From: Planctomycetes bacterium MalM25
GTDB taxonomy: Bacteria; Planctomycetota; Planctomycetia; Pirellulales; Lacipirellulaceae
Length of the DNA: 64,000 nt
Direction of reading: 5' to 3'
Assembly (NCBI GenBank): GCA_007745835.1
Contig: CP036424.1
Span: 4,389,968 to 4,453,967 of the forward strand
Under the pieces are notes generated by a model. The model made no database searches and was not told the origin of the DNA. It saw only the letters and a list, made by a program, of their open reading frames with translations. Numbering within the stretch: position 1 is the stretch's first letter; each line of letters begins with the position of its first letter. Of the stretch, positions 1 to 8,914 are shown in pieces. Made by a program: the position numbers and the translations under genes.

Positions 1-1
1 G

Positions 2-3000
2 GAACGCCGAGCGGACGGCCCGATCGTGGTGCTGCTGCCCCACCTGAGCGACGTCCGCACGCTCGCGGACGACCTGGGCAGCTTCTACGACGCGCCGGAC
101 CGCGTCGCCCTCTTCCCGGCCTGGGAGAGCGAGGCGGCCGAACGCCGCGTGGCGGACGACGCCTTCGGCGCGCGGCTGCGGACCCTCAAGGCGCTGGCCG
201 GCCCGGCGGCGGGGGCTCCGCGGATCGTCGTCTCCTGCATCCAAGCGATGCTCCAACCGACCCCCACGCCGATCGATCTGGTCGAAGCGACCCGCGGCCT
301 AGCCGTGGGAGACACGCTCGACGTCGATGAGCTGTGCGAATGGCTGGTCGAGCACGGCTGCCACCGCACGACGGCGGTCGAGCTGCCCGGCGAGGTCGCC
401 GTACGGGGTGGCATCGTCGATCTCTTCGCCCCCGAGGCGGAGCACCCGGTGCGGATCGAGCTGTTCGGCGATGAGGTCGAATCGATCCGATCGTTCGACG
501 CGGCGACCCAGCGGAGCCTCGCTTCGCTGCAAGCGGCGTCGATCACGATGCTCGACCCGACCCGCCCCGGACGGTCGCACTTCACGGCGCACCTCTCCGG
601 CCCGGCCGGCGCGGGGGCGTGGTTCGCGCTCATCGAACCGGCCGACCTGCAAGAAGAGGGCAAGTTCTTTCACGAGCGGGCGGTCGAATCCAAATCGTTG
701 CACAGCGTCCGCACGACCCTCGCCGAAGTGTACAAGCACCCCTCGATCACGCTCGCGGGCGTGCCGCCCGGGTCGTTCGAGGAGTCGGGGCACTTGGCGT
801 TCGAGTCGGTCGAGCGGCTGAGTTCCCAGACGTTGGGCGGCGAGCTGAACAAGGTCAAGGAAGAGCTCGAATCGATCGCCGTCGGCCAGCGGGCGGTGAT
901 CGTCTGCCCGACCGACGCCGAGATCCAGCGGCTGCACGAGCTGTTCGACGACTCGGCGCTCGCGCGCGAGGGGCGGCTCGAACTGGTTCGCGGGGCGCTC
1001 TCCGAAGGCTTCCGCTTCGTCGGCGACAAGACAATCGTCCTCGGCTCCGGCGAGCTGTTCAACCGACGCGAAGTCGCCCGCCAGCGCGGCCGCGCAATCA
1101 CGGGACGGGCGATCGATTCGTTCCTCGAGCTGCGCGAGGGCGATCTGGTCGTCCACGTGGCGCACGGCATCGGCCGCTACCGCGGCATGCGGTTGGTGGA
1201 GAAAGAGGGCCGCGCCGAAGAGCACCTCGAGATCGAGTACGACGGCGGCACCCGGATCTTCGTCCCCTGCTCGCGGATCGAGCTGGTCCAGAAGTACGTC
1301 GGCGGCAAGAAACTCAAACCACCGCTCGCGAAGATCGGCGGCAAGGCGTGGGCGCGGCAGAAGAAGGCGGCCGAGCAGGCGGTCAACGACCTGGCGAGCG
1401 ACATGCTCGAGGTCCAGGCCAAGCGCGACGCCCGCCCCGGCATCCGCTTCCCCGACGACACCGAGTGGCAGGGCGAGTTCGACGCCGCCTTCCCTTATGA
1501 GCTGACCCCCGACCAGAAAACGGCGGTCGCCGCGATCAAGGAGGACATGCAGTCGACCCGGCCGATGGACCGGCTCCTCTGCGGCGACGTCGGCTTCGGC
1601 AAGACCGAGGTCGCCATGCGGGCCGCCTTCAAGGCGATCGACGCGGGCTACCAAGTCGCCGTCCTCTGCCCGACGACGGTCCTCGCCGAACAGCACCTGC
1701 GGACGTTCCGCGAGCGGATGGCGGAGTTCCCGTTCGTCATCGAAGGGATGAGCCGATTCGTCTCCGCCGGCCGACAGAAGAAGACGCTCGCCGCCGCCGC
1801 GGAGGGGGGCGTCGATGTCCTGATCGGCACGCACCGGCTCGCGTCGGCCGACGTGGAGTTCGCCAACCTGGGGCTCGTCATCATCGACGAGGAGCAGCGC
1901 TTCGGCGTCGCGGTGAAGGAGCGGCTCAAGGCGCTCCGCGCAATGGTCGACGTGCTCACGATGACCGCCACGCCGATCCCGCGGACGCTGCACATGGCGC
2001 TCTTGGGCGTGCGGGGCATCTCGAACCTCGAAACGCCCCCCGCCGACCGCCTGCCGGTCGAGACACGCGTCACCCGCTTTCAAGAGGAGATGATCCGCCA
2101 CGCCCTGCTACGCGAGCTGGGCCGCGACGGGCAAGCGTACTTCGTTCACAACCGGGTTCACGACATCCTGAACGTCGCCGCGCGGCTGGCGCAAATCGTC
2201 CCCGAGGCGCGGATCGGCGTCGGGCATGGCCAGATGGCGGACGGTGAGCTCGAGAAAGTGATGACGCAGTTCGTGCGGCACGAGTACGACATCCTGCTCG
2301 CGACCACGATCATCGAGTCGGGCCTCGACATCCCGAATGCGAACACGATGATCATCGACGACGCCGACCGCTACGGCCTCTCCGATCTGCACCAACTCCG
2401 CGGACGCGTCGGGCGCAGCGGTCGGCGGAGCTACTGCTACTTGCTGGTGGACGAGGACCGCCGGCTCTCGCCCGAAGCGGCCCGCCGGCTGCGAGCCATC
2501 GAGGAGTTCAGCCAGCTCGGCGCCGGCTTCGCGCTCTCGATGCGCGACCTGGAGATCCGCGGAGCCGGCTCGCTGCTGGGCACGCAGCAATCGGGGCACA
2601 TCGCCACGGTCGGCTACGAACTGTACTGCTCCCTGCTCGAGAACGCGGTGCGCCAGCTCAAGCAGCTGCCGCCCCGCCTGTCGGTCGACGTGAACATCGA
2701 TCTGCCGAGCGAGGCGTTCTTGTCGGCGGGGTACGTCGGGCGGCAACGTGACCGGATCGATCTCTATCGCCGGCTCGCTCGCGCCGCTAGCGAGGCGGAG
2801 GTCGATGATTTCGCCGCCGAACTGACTGACCGCTTTGGCGCTCCGCCCGCGTCGGCGGAACGGCTGCTAGAGCTAGCACGGCTTCGTGTCGCGGCGCACA
2901 GCTGGGGCGTGCAATCGATTCGGCGGGAGGAGAAGTACCTGGTGTTCGGCTACACCCAGCGCCCCGCGATCCGACGGCTGGTGGAGTCTTCTGGGGGCGA

Positions 3001-3118
3001 TCTCCGCGTCGCCGACGACGCCGAGGCCTACCTGCCGATTCCCCCCGAAGCCGACTCGCCCGACGGCATGCTGGCGCTCGCGGAATCGCTCTTGCGGGGG
3101 GACGCGGCGGGTTCCTAG
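2..3118 (+). CDS. mfd: Transcription-repair coupling factor Mfd (5' end cut by window edge)
   Basis: Mfd is a DNA translocase that removes RNA polymerase stalled at lesions and recruits UvrA. The frame is open to the window edge, so roughly the first 100 residues of a usual ~1150-residue Mfd are missing; GTG at 26 is simply an internal codon. Visible parts in order: the UvrB-like N-terminal module, the polymerase-interacting domain (DLVVHVAHGIGRYRGM), Walker A GDVGFGKT, DEEQ box (IIDEEQRFG), TATPIPRTL, the helicase motif with HQLRGRVGRS, and the C-terminal TRCF domain. It shares the nucleotide excision repair pathway with uvrC, which lies 3.7 kb downstream on the other strand. The gene is followed after 51 nt by the isomerase gene on the same strand. 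Confidence 0.97.
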   Translation, partial: ERRADGPIVVLLPHLSDVRTLADDLGSFYDAPDRVALFPAWESEAAERRVADDAFGARLRTLKALAGPAAGAPRIVVSCIQAMLQPTPTPIDLVEATRGLAVGDTLDVDELCEWLVEHGCHRTTAVELPGEVAVRGGIVDLFAPEAEHPVRIELFGDEVESIRSFDAATQRSLASLQAASITMLDPTRPGRSHFTAHLSGPAGAGAWFALIEPADLQEEGKFFHERAVESKSLHSVRTTLAEVYKHPSITLAGVPPGSFEESGHLAFESVERLSSQTLGGELNKVKEELESIAVGQRAVIVCPTDAEIQRLHELFDDSALAREGRLELVRGALSEGFRFVGDKTIVLGSGELFNRREVARQRGRAITGRAIDSFLELREGDLVVHVAHGIGRYRGMRLVEKEGRAEEHLEIEYDGGTRIFVPCSRIELVQKYVGGKKLKPPLAKIGGKAWARQKKAAEQAVNDLASDMLEVQAKRDARPGIRFPDDTEWQGEFDAAFPYELTPDQKTAVAAIKEDMQSTRPMDRLLCGDVGFGKTEVAMRAAFKAIDAGYQVAVLCPTTVLAEQHLRTFRERMAEFPFVIEGMSRFVSAGRQKKTLAAAAEGGVDVLIGTHRLASADVEFANLGLVIIDEEQRFGVAVKERLKALRAMVDVLTMTATPIPRTLHMALLGVRGISNLETPPADRLPVETRVTRFQEEMIRHALLRELGRDGQAYFVHNRVHDILNVAARLAQIVPEARIGVGHGQMADGELEKVMTQFVRHEYDILLATTIIESGLDIPNANTMIIDDADRYGLSDLHQLRGRVGRSGRRSYCYLLVDEDRRLSPEAARRLRAIEEFSQLGAGFALSMRDLEIRGAGSLLGTQQSGHIATVGYELYCSLLENAVRQLKQLPPRLSVDVNIDLPSEAFLSAGYVGRQRDRIDLYRRLARAASEAEVDDFAAELTDRFGAPPASAERLLELARLRVAAHSWGVQSIRREEKYLVFGYTQRPAIRRLVESSGGDLRVADDAEAYLPIPPEADSPDGMLALAESLLRGDAAGS

Positions 3119-3169
3119 ACTCCGCCGCCTATTTCCCTGACCGCACCGACCACCCACGAGGGGCCGGCC

Positions 3170-4294
3170 GTGCCGCTGCGCCGCTGCTGCCTGTTGTTCG
3201 TCACCGCCGTGCTAGCGTGCGCGCCCTTGAGGGCCGCAGCTCAGGCGACCGCCAACGCTTCCGACGCCCAGTTGCTGTCGGAGTGCGAGGTCATTGCGAG
3301 GATCAACAGCGAGGTGATCCTCGCTTGCGAGCTAGAGTGGCAGGTGCGGCTCATGTTCGAGCAGCGTTTCGGACCTCAGGCAACGAAGCTCATCGACTCG
3401 CCGCTGCTGGCGCAAGCGCGAGAGGGTCTGCTCAAGCGGATCATCCTGAACCGCATCGACGTCGCGTTGCTGTACGCCGACTTCCGCAGCAACGCGCCGC
3501 AAGCCGATATGGATTCGATCGAGAAGCAACTCCAAGGGCCCTTCGAGGAGAGCGAAATCCCGCGCCTCATGAAGACAACCGGCGTCGAGGATCGCGGCGA
3601 ACTGGAAGCCAAACTGCTCCAGCTGGGCACCTCGCTCGAAGAACGCCGGCAGGACTTTGTTCGCACGATGATCGCCCAGACCTGGATGCGTCAGGCGGTG
3701 AAGTACGACAAGGAAGTCACCCACGACCAGATGCTCGACTACTACCACGAGCACGAGCCCGATTACGACCAACCCGATCGAGCACGGTGGGAAGAGCTGA
3801 TGGTCCGGTTCGACAAGCACCCCGGCAAGCGGGAGGCTTGGGCCGCTTTGGCGCGGCTAGGCAACCGGGCGCACACGGCCGCCGCCTTGAAAGCTGCCGA
3901 TCAGCCCGCTTTCGAGGCGCTCGCCGAGAAGCACTCCGATGCTTTCAACGCCGACGATGGGGGTCAGTACGACTGGACGACCAAGGGTTCACTCACCGCG
4001 AGCGCCGTGGACGACGCCTTGTTCAGCCTACCCATCGGCCAAATGAGCCCGATCCTCGAGGGCCCGATGGGCTTCCACGTCGTCCGAGTCCTCGAGCGCA
4101 AGCCGGCGGGGCCCACCCCCTTCAGCGAGGTGCAGGCCGACATCCGCAAGAGCCTGCACGATGAGCGTTTCAAGGTGGCGATCGATGACAAGCTCAATGA
4201 GCTGAAACGCAACGCCAGGCTGTGGACCGTCTTCACCGGCGACCTGAGCTACGAGAAGCTCTCCGAGATGCAGAAACCAGAAGTCCGGCGCTAG
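3170..4294 (+). CDS. Secreted PpiC-type peptidyl-prolyl cis-trans isomerase
   Basis: Predicted exported folding catalyst of 374 residues. The GTG start gives a signal peptide (two Arg, then a hydrophobic stretch to about residue 25, ending ...RAAAQA). Residues ~35-190 are a helical SurA-like chaperone region. Residues ~205-330 form a parvulin/rotamase domain with the late motif GPMGFHVVRVLE. A Lys/Arg-rich helical tail follows. An in-frame GAGG lies about 10 nt before the GTG. It probably acts outside the cytoplasmic membrane on exported proteins. It sits 51 nt after mfd with no functional link. Parvulin family assignment is good; the exact orthologue (SurA, PrsA or PpiD) cannot be fixed. Confidence 0.85.
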   Translation: MPLRRCCLLFVTAVLACAPLRAAAQATANASDAQLLSECEVIARINSEVILACELEWQVRLMFEQRFGPQATKLIDSPLLAQAREGLLKRIILNRIDVALLYADFRSNAPQADMDSIEKQLQGPFEESEIPRLMKTTGVEDRGELEAKLLQLGTSLEERRQDFVRTMIAQTWMRQAVKYDKEVTHDQMLDYYHEHEPDYDQPDRARWEELMVRFDKHPGKREAWAALARLGNRAHTAAALKAADQPAFEALAEKHSDAFNADDGGQYDWTTKGSLTASAVDDALFSLPIGQMSPILEGPMGFHVVRVLERKPAGPTPFSEVQADIRKSLHDERFKVAIDDKLNELKRNARLWTVFTGDLSYEKLSEMQKPEVRR

Positions 4295-4363
4295 ATTGGC
4301 AAGAACCGGCTAAGCGGGGCGAAGGACGACCGTCACCGCCTTCCGCTTTCCGGGGAGAACGCC

Positions 4364-4702
4364 ATGCTGAGAAGTCTTTACTCTTCGCCCACGGTGCGAC
4401 GCTACGGACTGCAGACCATCGGCCTCGCGCTCTTCGGTCTCGCGATCGTGCGGCAGTGGCCGATTGACTCGCTTCAAGACGACGGGACAACGCTGTTCGA
4501 AGCCCTATTCGGTCTCGCCTGCGTGCTCGGTCCGGATGAAGTGGTGCAGTACGGCTCCCTGCGGGGTCAGGGTTACAGCTCCTACACAGCCAGCGAAGCC
4601 CGGACTTTCGAGGATGCCGACGCGGTACGGGTGATTGGCTTGGTGCTGCTGATCGACGCCCACGCGGGCGTGGGGAAAAGGCTGATTGGGGCGTGCCTGT
4701 AG
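4364..4702 (+). CDS. Small hypothetical protein with one membrane segment
   Basis: 112 residues; I do not recognise a family. A GGGGAG sequence lies 8 nt before the ATG. Residues ~14-33 form a likely transmembrane helix (YGLQTIGLALFGLAIV). The rest is short, with a second mildly hydrophobic stretch near residue 90 (VIGLVLLI). It lies 69 nt after the isomerase gene and before the HTTM-DCC gene, all on the same strand. It could be a lineage-specific membrane protein or, less likely, a non-coding stretch that happens to be open. Confidence 0.5.
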   Translation: MLRSLYSSPTVRRYGLQTIGLALFGLAIVRQWPIDSLQDDGTTLFEALFGLACVLGPDEVVQYGSLRGQGYSSYTASEARTFEDADAVRVIGLVLLIDAHAGVGKRLIGACL

Positions 4703-4749
4703 GCCTTTTTTGCACGCGGCGTCGAGCGGACTAGGCTGGAAGGGTTCGC

Positions 4750-4772
4750 CCCCTCCCTCCGCCCCTCCCTCC
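4750..4772 (+). repeat. Two tandem CCCCTCCCTCC units in the leader of the HTTM-DCC gene
   Basis: Two 11-nt CCCCTCCCTCC copies separated by one G lie immediately before the ATG at 4778, leaving no Shine-Dalgarno sequence. The complementary strand is G-rich with several G3-4 runs and could fold as a quadruplex. Function unknown. Confidence 0.6.
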
Positions 4773-4777
4773 CGGCT

Positions 4778-6841
4778 ATGCGAGACTCTCGACTCGCCAC
4801 GGTTCAGCGCGGTTTGCTAATCGTGCTGCTCTTGGGATGGCTGGGGGTCGTCGTGGGCGCCCGCGTGGCGATGCCCGCACTGATCGGGGCCGCGTACGAC
4901 GGCGAGTCGATCACCTGGCTCAACCAGAAGATCGAAAAGCACCGCGCCTACCGCGCGGGCGGTGGGCTCCCTTCCGATCGCGAGTGGTACCTCGACTGGG
5001 CCCGCGGCTACGCGCTCAAAGCCGCCGCCCTAACGACGCTCGGCGCCGGCGTCGCCGCGGCGCTCATCGCCTGGCCGGCCGCCCGACGGCGCGTGAAGCG
5101 CTACCTCTTCGCCTCCGCGGCGCCGCTGAACCTCGCGGTGCTCCGCGTCGCCGCGTTCGGCATGCTGCTCTACCTGTTGCGCACCGAAAAGATCCTCTAC
5201 TACGCCGCGTGGTCGCGTGAGATGTACGACTGGCCGGCGGTCGCGGGGCTGTACTACAAGTTCCTCCCAATCACGCCCGAGGTGGTCGGCCCGCTGCTGG
5301 TCGTCGCACTCGTGACCACGACGCTCGCCATCGTCGGTCTCTTCACGCGATTCAGCGCGATCGCCAGCGTCCTGCTCGCCGTCTACTTAATCGGCGTGCC
5401 ACAGCTCTCGGGGAAGGTGAACCACCTGCACCACGTTGTGCTGATCTGCGCGGTGCTTGCGTGCTCGCGTTGCGGCGACGCGCTGTCGCTCGACGCCGTC
5501 TGGCGGGCGATCCGCCGGGCGGATCGGGGCGTCGTGGCGCCACCGGGCCGGGGCGTGCGGTACGGGATGCCGATCCGCATCGCGATGCTGGTGCTGGCGA
5601 CGGTCTACTTCTTCCCCGGCTTCTGGAAGATCGCCAGCAACGGCCCGCAGTGGGTCTTCAGCGACAACCTCACAAACCACATGTACCAGAAGTGGTTCGA
5701 GTTGGAGCACTACACACCGCCGATCCCGCTGCACAAAGCCCCCTTCGCCGGGCCGGGCGGAGCGCTGTTCGCGGTGGTCTTCGAGCTCGGCTTCCCGCTC
5801 GCCCTCCTCTGGCGGCCGACGCGGGCGCTGTGGGGCGTGATGGGGATCGCGTTCCACAATCTGACCAATCTGCTGATGCAGATCAGCTTCGTCACGCTGC
5901 AGTCGATGTACGTGATGTTCGTCGATTGGCAACGCCTGTTCTGCTGGCTCGGCGGCAAGCTCTTTGGGGAACCGATCCGCGTGTTGTACGACGGCAATTG
6001 CGGCCTCTGCCGGCGGACGATGGCCGTACTGGGCGTGTTCGACTGGCTCCAATCGCTACGTCCTGTGAACGCGCTGAACCGCGCGGCCGTCGAGTCGGAG
6101 GGCCTCGGTCAACTCGATGACGCCGCCCTGATGCAGGACATGCACGCCGCATGGCGGGACGGCGATGGCTGGAAAGTTGCTAAAGGGTACGCCGCGTATC
6201 AAGCGATTGCTTGGCGGGTACCGTTGCTCTGGCCGCTGCTGCCGGTCCTCTACCTGCCGCCCGTCGCCGCGATCGGTCGCCAGGTCTACCGCCGTGTGGC
6301 GGACAGCCGTGCGTGTCGGGTCCCGACGGCGCCGACCGGTGAGAGACCTGCGGTGCGTTCGTCCCTCGGTTGGTCGTGGCTCCCGCTCGCTTTGGTCGGC
6401 GGTGTCATCCTGGCCGGGCAGTGCCTCCTCGGCGCCGGCCGGCTGCACACGGCGTGGCCAATCGCCTGCTACCCGCTGTTCGATCAGATCGAGGACCGCA
6501 CCGTCGTGTGGCCCGAGTTCACGCTCGTCGACTCCACGGGCGAGTCGATGGTGCTCGACGACGACCCGATTCGCGATCACCTCGGCTCGGCGCGTTACGT
6601 CGTGTCCATGAAATCGCTCATCGCTCAGCCCCTCGATCCCGAAGCGGCACGGCTCACGCTCCGCAAATTCGTCGAGGCATGGCGGGCCGAGGAAGCTCTG
6701 CCGAGGGACGAGTCCTCGCTCGATCAGCTCGTCGTCTCTCGGGCGACTTACGAACTCTCGGGACCCCAGCGGCCCCAGGCGCCGATCGAGAGCCAACCTC
6801 ATCACGCCGTTGATTGGTCCGAGCTGATCGCCGACGAGTAG
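4778..6841 (+). CDS. HTTM-domain membrane protein fused to a DCC thiol-disulfide oxidoreductase-like domain
   Basis: 687 residues in two parts. Residues ~1-395 are a multi-spanning membrane module like the HTTM / vitamin K-dependent gamma-carboxylase-like family: many helices, aromatic-rich loops, an FFPGFWK segment and a conserved FHNLTN segment. Residues ~400-520 form a DCC (DUF393-like) domain with the diagnostic DGNCGLC (DxxCxxC) motif. A further membrane segment near residues 535-550 precedes a ~130-residue C-terminal region I do not recognise. HTTM and DCC genes are often adjacent in bacteria; here they are one protein, which supports a shared redox or modification role. The substrate is unknown. 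No Shine-Dalgarno sequence precedes the ATG; the leader is C-rich. It converges with uvrC with 6 nt between the stop codons. Confidence 0.8.
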   Translation: MRDSRLATVQRGLLIVLLLGWLGVVVGARVAMPALIGAAYDGESITWLNQKIEKHRAYRAGGGLPSDREWYLDWARGYALKAAALTTLGAGVAAALIAWPAARRRVKRYLFASAAPLNLAVLRVAAFGMLLYLLRTEKILYYAAWSREMYDWPAVAGLYYKFLPITPEVVGPLLVVALVTTTLAIVGLFTRFSAIASVLLAVYLIGVPQLSGKVNHLHHVVLICAVLACSRCGDALSLDAVWRAIRRADRGVVAPPGRGVRYGMPIRIAMLVLATVYFFPGFWKIASNGPQWVFSDNLTNHMYQKWFELEHYTPPIPLHKAPFAGPGGALFAVVFELGFPLALLWRPTRALWGVMGIAFHNLTNLLMQISFVTLQSMYVMFVDWQRLFCWLGGKLFGEPIRVLYDGNCGLCRRTMAVLGVFDWLQSLRPVNALNRAAVESEGLGQLDDAALMQDMHAAWRDGDGWKVAKGYAAYQAIAWRVPLLWPLLPVLYLPPVAAIGRQVYRRVADSRACRVPTAPTGERPAVRSSLGWSWLPLALVGGVILAGQCLLGAGRLHTAWPIACYPLFDQIEDRTVVWPEFTLVDSTGESMVLDDDPIRDHLGSARYVVSMKSLIAQPLDPEAARLTLRKFVEAWRAEEALPRDESSLDQLVVSRATYELSGPQRPQAPIESQPHHAVDWSELIADE

Positions 6842-6847
6842 AACGCC

Positions 6848-8242
6848 TTACTCACCTAACGTCCGCTTTCGGCGGAGCAGGTGGTGGTAGTGCTGGGCGA
6901 AGCGGTGCGACTCGTCGCGGACATATTGCAGCAGACGCAACGCGAAGGCGTGGCGGCTGAGGCGGATCGGCTCGCTCTCGCCGGGCCGGTAAACCAGCTC
7001 CTCTTTCTTTGCGAGCGAGATCACGGTCGGCGGGGTGATGCCGAGCGACTCGAACGCCTGCATGCCGCGCGAGAGCTGGCCTTTGCCGCCGTCGATCAGC
7101 AGGATGTCGGGGAACGCCTCGCCCGACTTCTCCAGCCGCCCGAACCGCCGCGCGACCACCTCGCGGATGCTCGCGAAGTCGTCGATGCCCTGGACCTCGC
7201 GGATGCGGAACCGGCGGTAGCCCGGCTTGAAGGGGAGGCCGTCGATGAACTGCACGAGCGAGGCGACCGTCTCGTTGCCGCCCAGGTGGGCGATGTCCAC
7301 GCCCTCGATCACCCGCGGCTGCTCGGGGAGCTTCAAGACCTTCTGCAAGCCGGCGAGGCCCTTCTTCGGATCGACGTAGAAGACCTCCGGCTGCACGTCC
7401 TCCTCAAGCTCGCCTCGCTCGTCGAGCCGCTCGAGCAAACGGATCTCGTCACGCAGCCGGGCCGCCTTCTCGAAGCGCAGCTCCTGGGAGGCCACGTCCA
7501 TCTCGGCGGTCAATTCTTTGAGGAGCTTTGTGCGGCCCCCCTCCAGAAAGGTCCGCAGCCTTGCAATATCGCGGCGGTAGTCCTCTTTCGACACCCGCAG
7601 ATTGCACGGCGCCGTGCATTGGTCGATCGATGCCAGGAGGCAGGGTCGGAACCACCGCCAGCGCTCATCGTTCTCTTCAATGTCGAGGCTGCACGTGCGG
7701 AACTTGAAGATCTTCTGCAGGACCTGCAGCGCCCCGCGCAGCGCGTAGACGCTCGTGAACGGCCCGTACAGCTTCGCCGCGGAAGACTTCGGCTCGCGGG
7801 TGATCTCGACACGCGGAAAGTCCTCGTGCGTCGTGATCTGCAGGTAGGGGAAAGTCTTGTCGTCGCGCAGTTCGCGGTTGAACTTCGGCTGGATGTCCTT
7901 GACCAGCCGTGACTCCAGCAGCAGCGCGTCGACCTCCGACTCGGCGTCGAGGAAGTCGATGTCGTACGCCTCGCGGACCAGCTGCGCGGTCCGCTGGTCT
8001 TCCGCAGCCGCCTGGAGGAAGTAGCTGCCCGCGCGGGCGCGGAGGTTCTTCGCCTTGCCGACGTAGAGGACGCGGGCCTTCTCGTCCTGGAACAGGTAGA
8101 CGCCCGGCGTGGTGGGGAACTTGCTGCGCACCTTCTCCCCGGCTCGGGCGAAGAACTCGGCCTGGGTCTTGGGCAGCTCGGGCGCGGCCTCGCCGTCGTC
8201 GCCGGCGGGGTCGGTTTCGATTGTGGTCGGGTCGTCCGCCAT
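6848..8242 (-). CDS. uvrC: Compact excinuclease ABC subunit UvrC
   Basis: Makes the dual incisions in nucleotide excision repair. I chose the ATG at 8242 because AAGGAGAG lies just upstream; the open frame to 8425 is not protein-like. The protein is 464 residues against ~600 usual. Visible: GIY-YIG nuclease ~44-125 (Y60, R68, E110, N122); four Cys (184, 201, 209, 213) at the Fe-S cluster positions reported for UvrC; UVR motif ~240-275; RNase H-like endonuclease ~310-455 with D316, D384 and H446. Two parts are missing: the ~130-residue region normally between UVR and the endonuclease, and the C-terminal tandem helix-hairpin-helix domain. The protein ends about 20 residues after the catalytic His. 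All catalytic residues are present, so it is probably active rather than a decayed copy. It diverges from the sigma factor gene across a 165-nt gap. Confidence 0.93.
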   Translation of the reverse strand: MADDPTTIETDPAGDDGEAAPELPKTQAEFFARAGEKVRSKFPTTPGVYLFQDEKARVLYVGKAKNLRARAGSYFLQAAAEDQRTAQLVREAYDIDFLDAESEVDALLLESRLVKDIQPKFNRELRDDKTFPYLQITTHEDFPRVEITREPKSSAAKLYGPFTSVYALRGALQVLQKIFKFRTCSLDIEENDERWRWFRPCLLASIDQCTAPCNLRVSKEDYRRDIARLRTFLEGGRTKLLKELTAEMDVASQELRFEKAARLRDEIRLLERLDERGELEEDVQPEVFYVDPKKGLAGLQKVLKLPEQPRVIEGVDIAHLGGNETVASLVQFIDGLPFKPGYRRFRIREVQGIDDFASIREVVARRFGRLEKSGEAFPDILLIDGGKGQLSRGMQAFESLGITPPTVISLAKKEELVYRPGESEPIRLSRHAFALRLLQYVRDESHRFAQHYHHLLRRKRTLGE

Positions 8243-8407
8243 GCTCTCTCCTTCTGGAAGGCTAGACGGCGCCCGACGCCCGGAGAAGGGGCAATTCCGT
8301 GCGGAAAGAATGCGGATTCTCCTTGTAACAACCCGGGGGGTCGCGCAACTAAGGTCTGTAGAGGCGAAACAAGACCGGCCACCGGCCGCCACCCTCCAGG
8401 CCGGCGG

Positions 8408-8914
8408 ATGCCTGCTCCCGACCAATCAGCCCGCTTCCGCGATCTGCTCCAGCGCAATCAACCGCGCTGGGTCGGGATCGCACGGGCGTACGCGCCACCG
8501 CCGGACCGGGAGGACCTGCTGCAAGAGATCGCCCTGCAGGTCTGGAAAAGCCTTGAGGCATTTGACGGGCGAGCGAGTATCGACACGTGGGCCTACCGCG
8601 TGGCGCTGAACACCGCGCTCGCCTGGAAGCGTAAGGCGGCTGGTCGGGCAAACAAGCTCCCTCAGGCGGCCGACGACGTGAACCAACTGCCCGGCGACGG
8701 CGGCAGCGAGGAAGCGGTCACCCGGGTGCTCGACCAATTCCTCGCCTCACTCTCCGAGGCGGACCGCGCCGTGATGCTGATCTTCCTCGATGGCCTCCCG
8801 GGCGGCGAGGCGGCCGAGGTGCTGGGCGTCTCCGAGGGAGCCTACCGCACACGCCTGAGCCGCCTCCGCACCCGCTTCGAAGAGACCCACAGCCAGCCGG
8901 GGGCCGAACGATGA
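8408..8914 (+). CDS. ECF-like sigma-70 family RNA polymerase sigma factor
   Basis: 168 residues. Region 2 spans ~30-75 (DREDLLQEIALQVWKSL followed by the TWAYRVALNTA segment). Region 4 spans ~115-160 (LSEADRAVMLIFLDGLPG, then a helix-turn-helix VLGVSEGAYRTRLSRLR). There is no region 1.1 or region 3, as in ECF sigma factors. The stop overlaps the start of the next gene by 4 nt (ATGA), so the two are translationally coupled. The downstream membrane protein occupies the position where an anti-sigma factor is usually encoded. Target promoters cannot be read from this window. Confidence 0.88.
   Translation: MPAPDQSARFRDLLQRNQPRWVGIARAYAPPPDREDLLQEIALQVWKSLEAFDGRASIDTWAYRVALNTALAWKRKAAGRANKLPQAADDVNQLPGDGGSEEAVTRVLDQFLASLSEADRAVMLIFLDGLPGGEAAEVLGVSEGAYRTRLSRLRTRFEETHSQPGAER

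Noticed and set aside
299-2101. 600-codon open frame on the - strand opposite mfd
   Set aside because: Mfd is clearly coding on the + strand; the antisense product is low-complexity Arg/Asp-rich.
4233-4715. 160-codon - strand frame covering the small hypothetical gene
   Set aside because: Arg/Ser/Pro-rich, typical of a shadow; the + strand frame has a ribosome binding site and a membrane helix.
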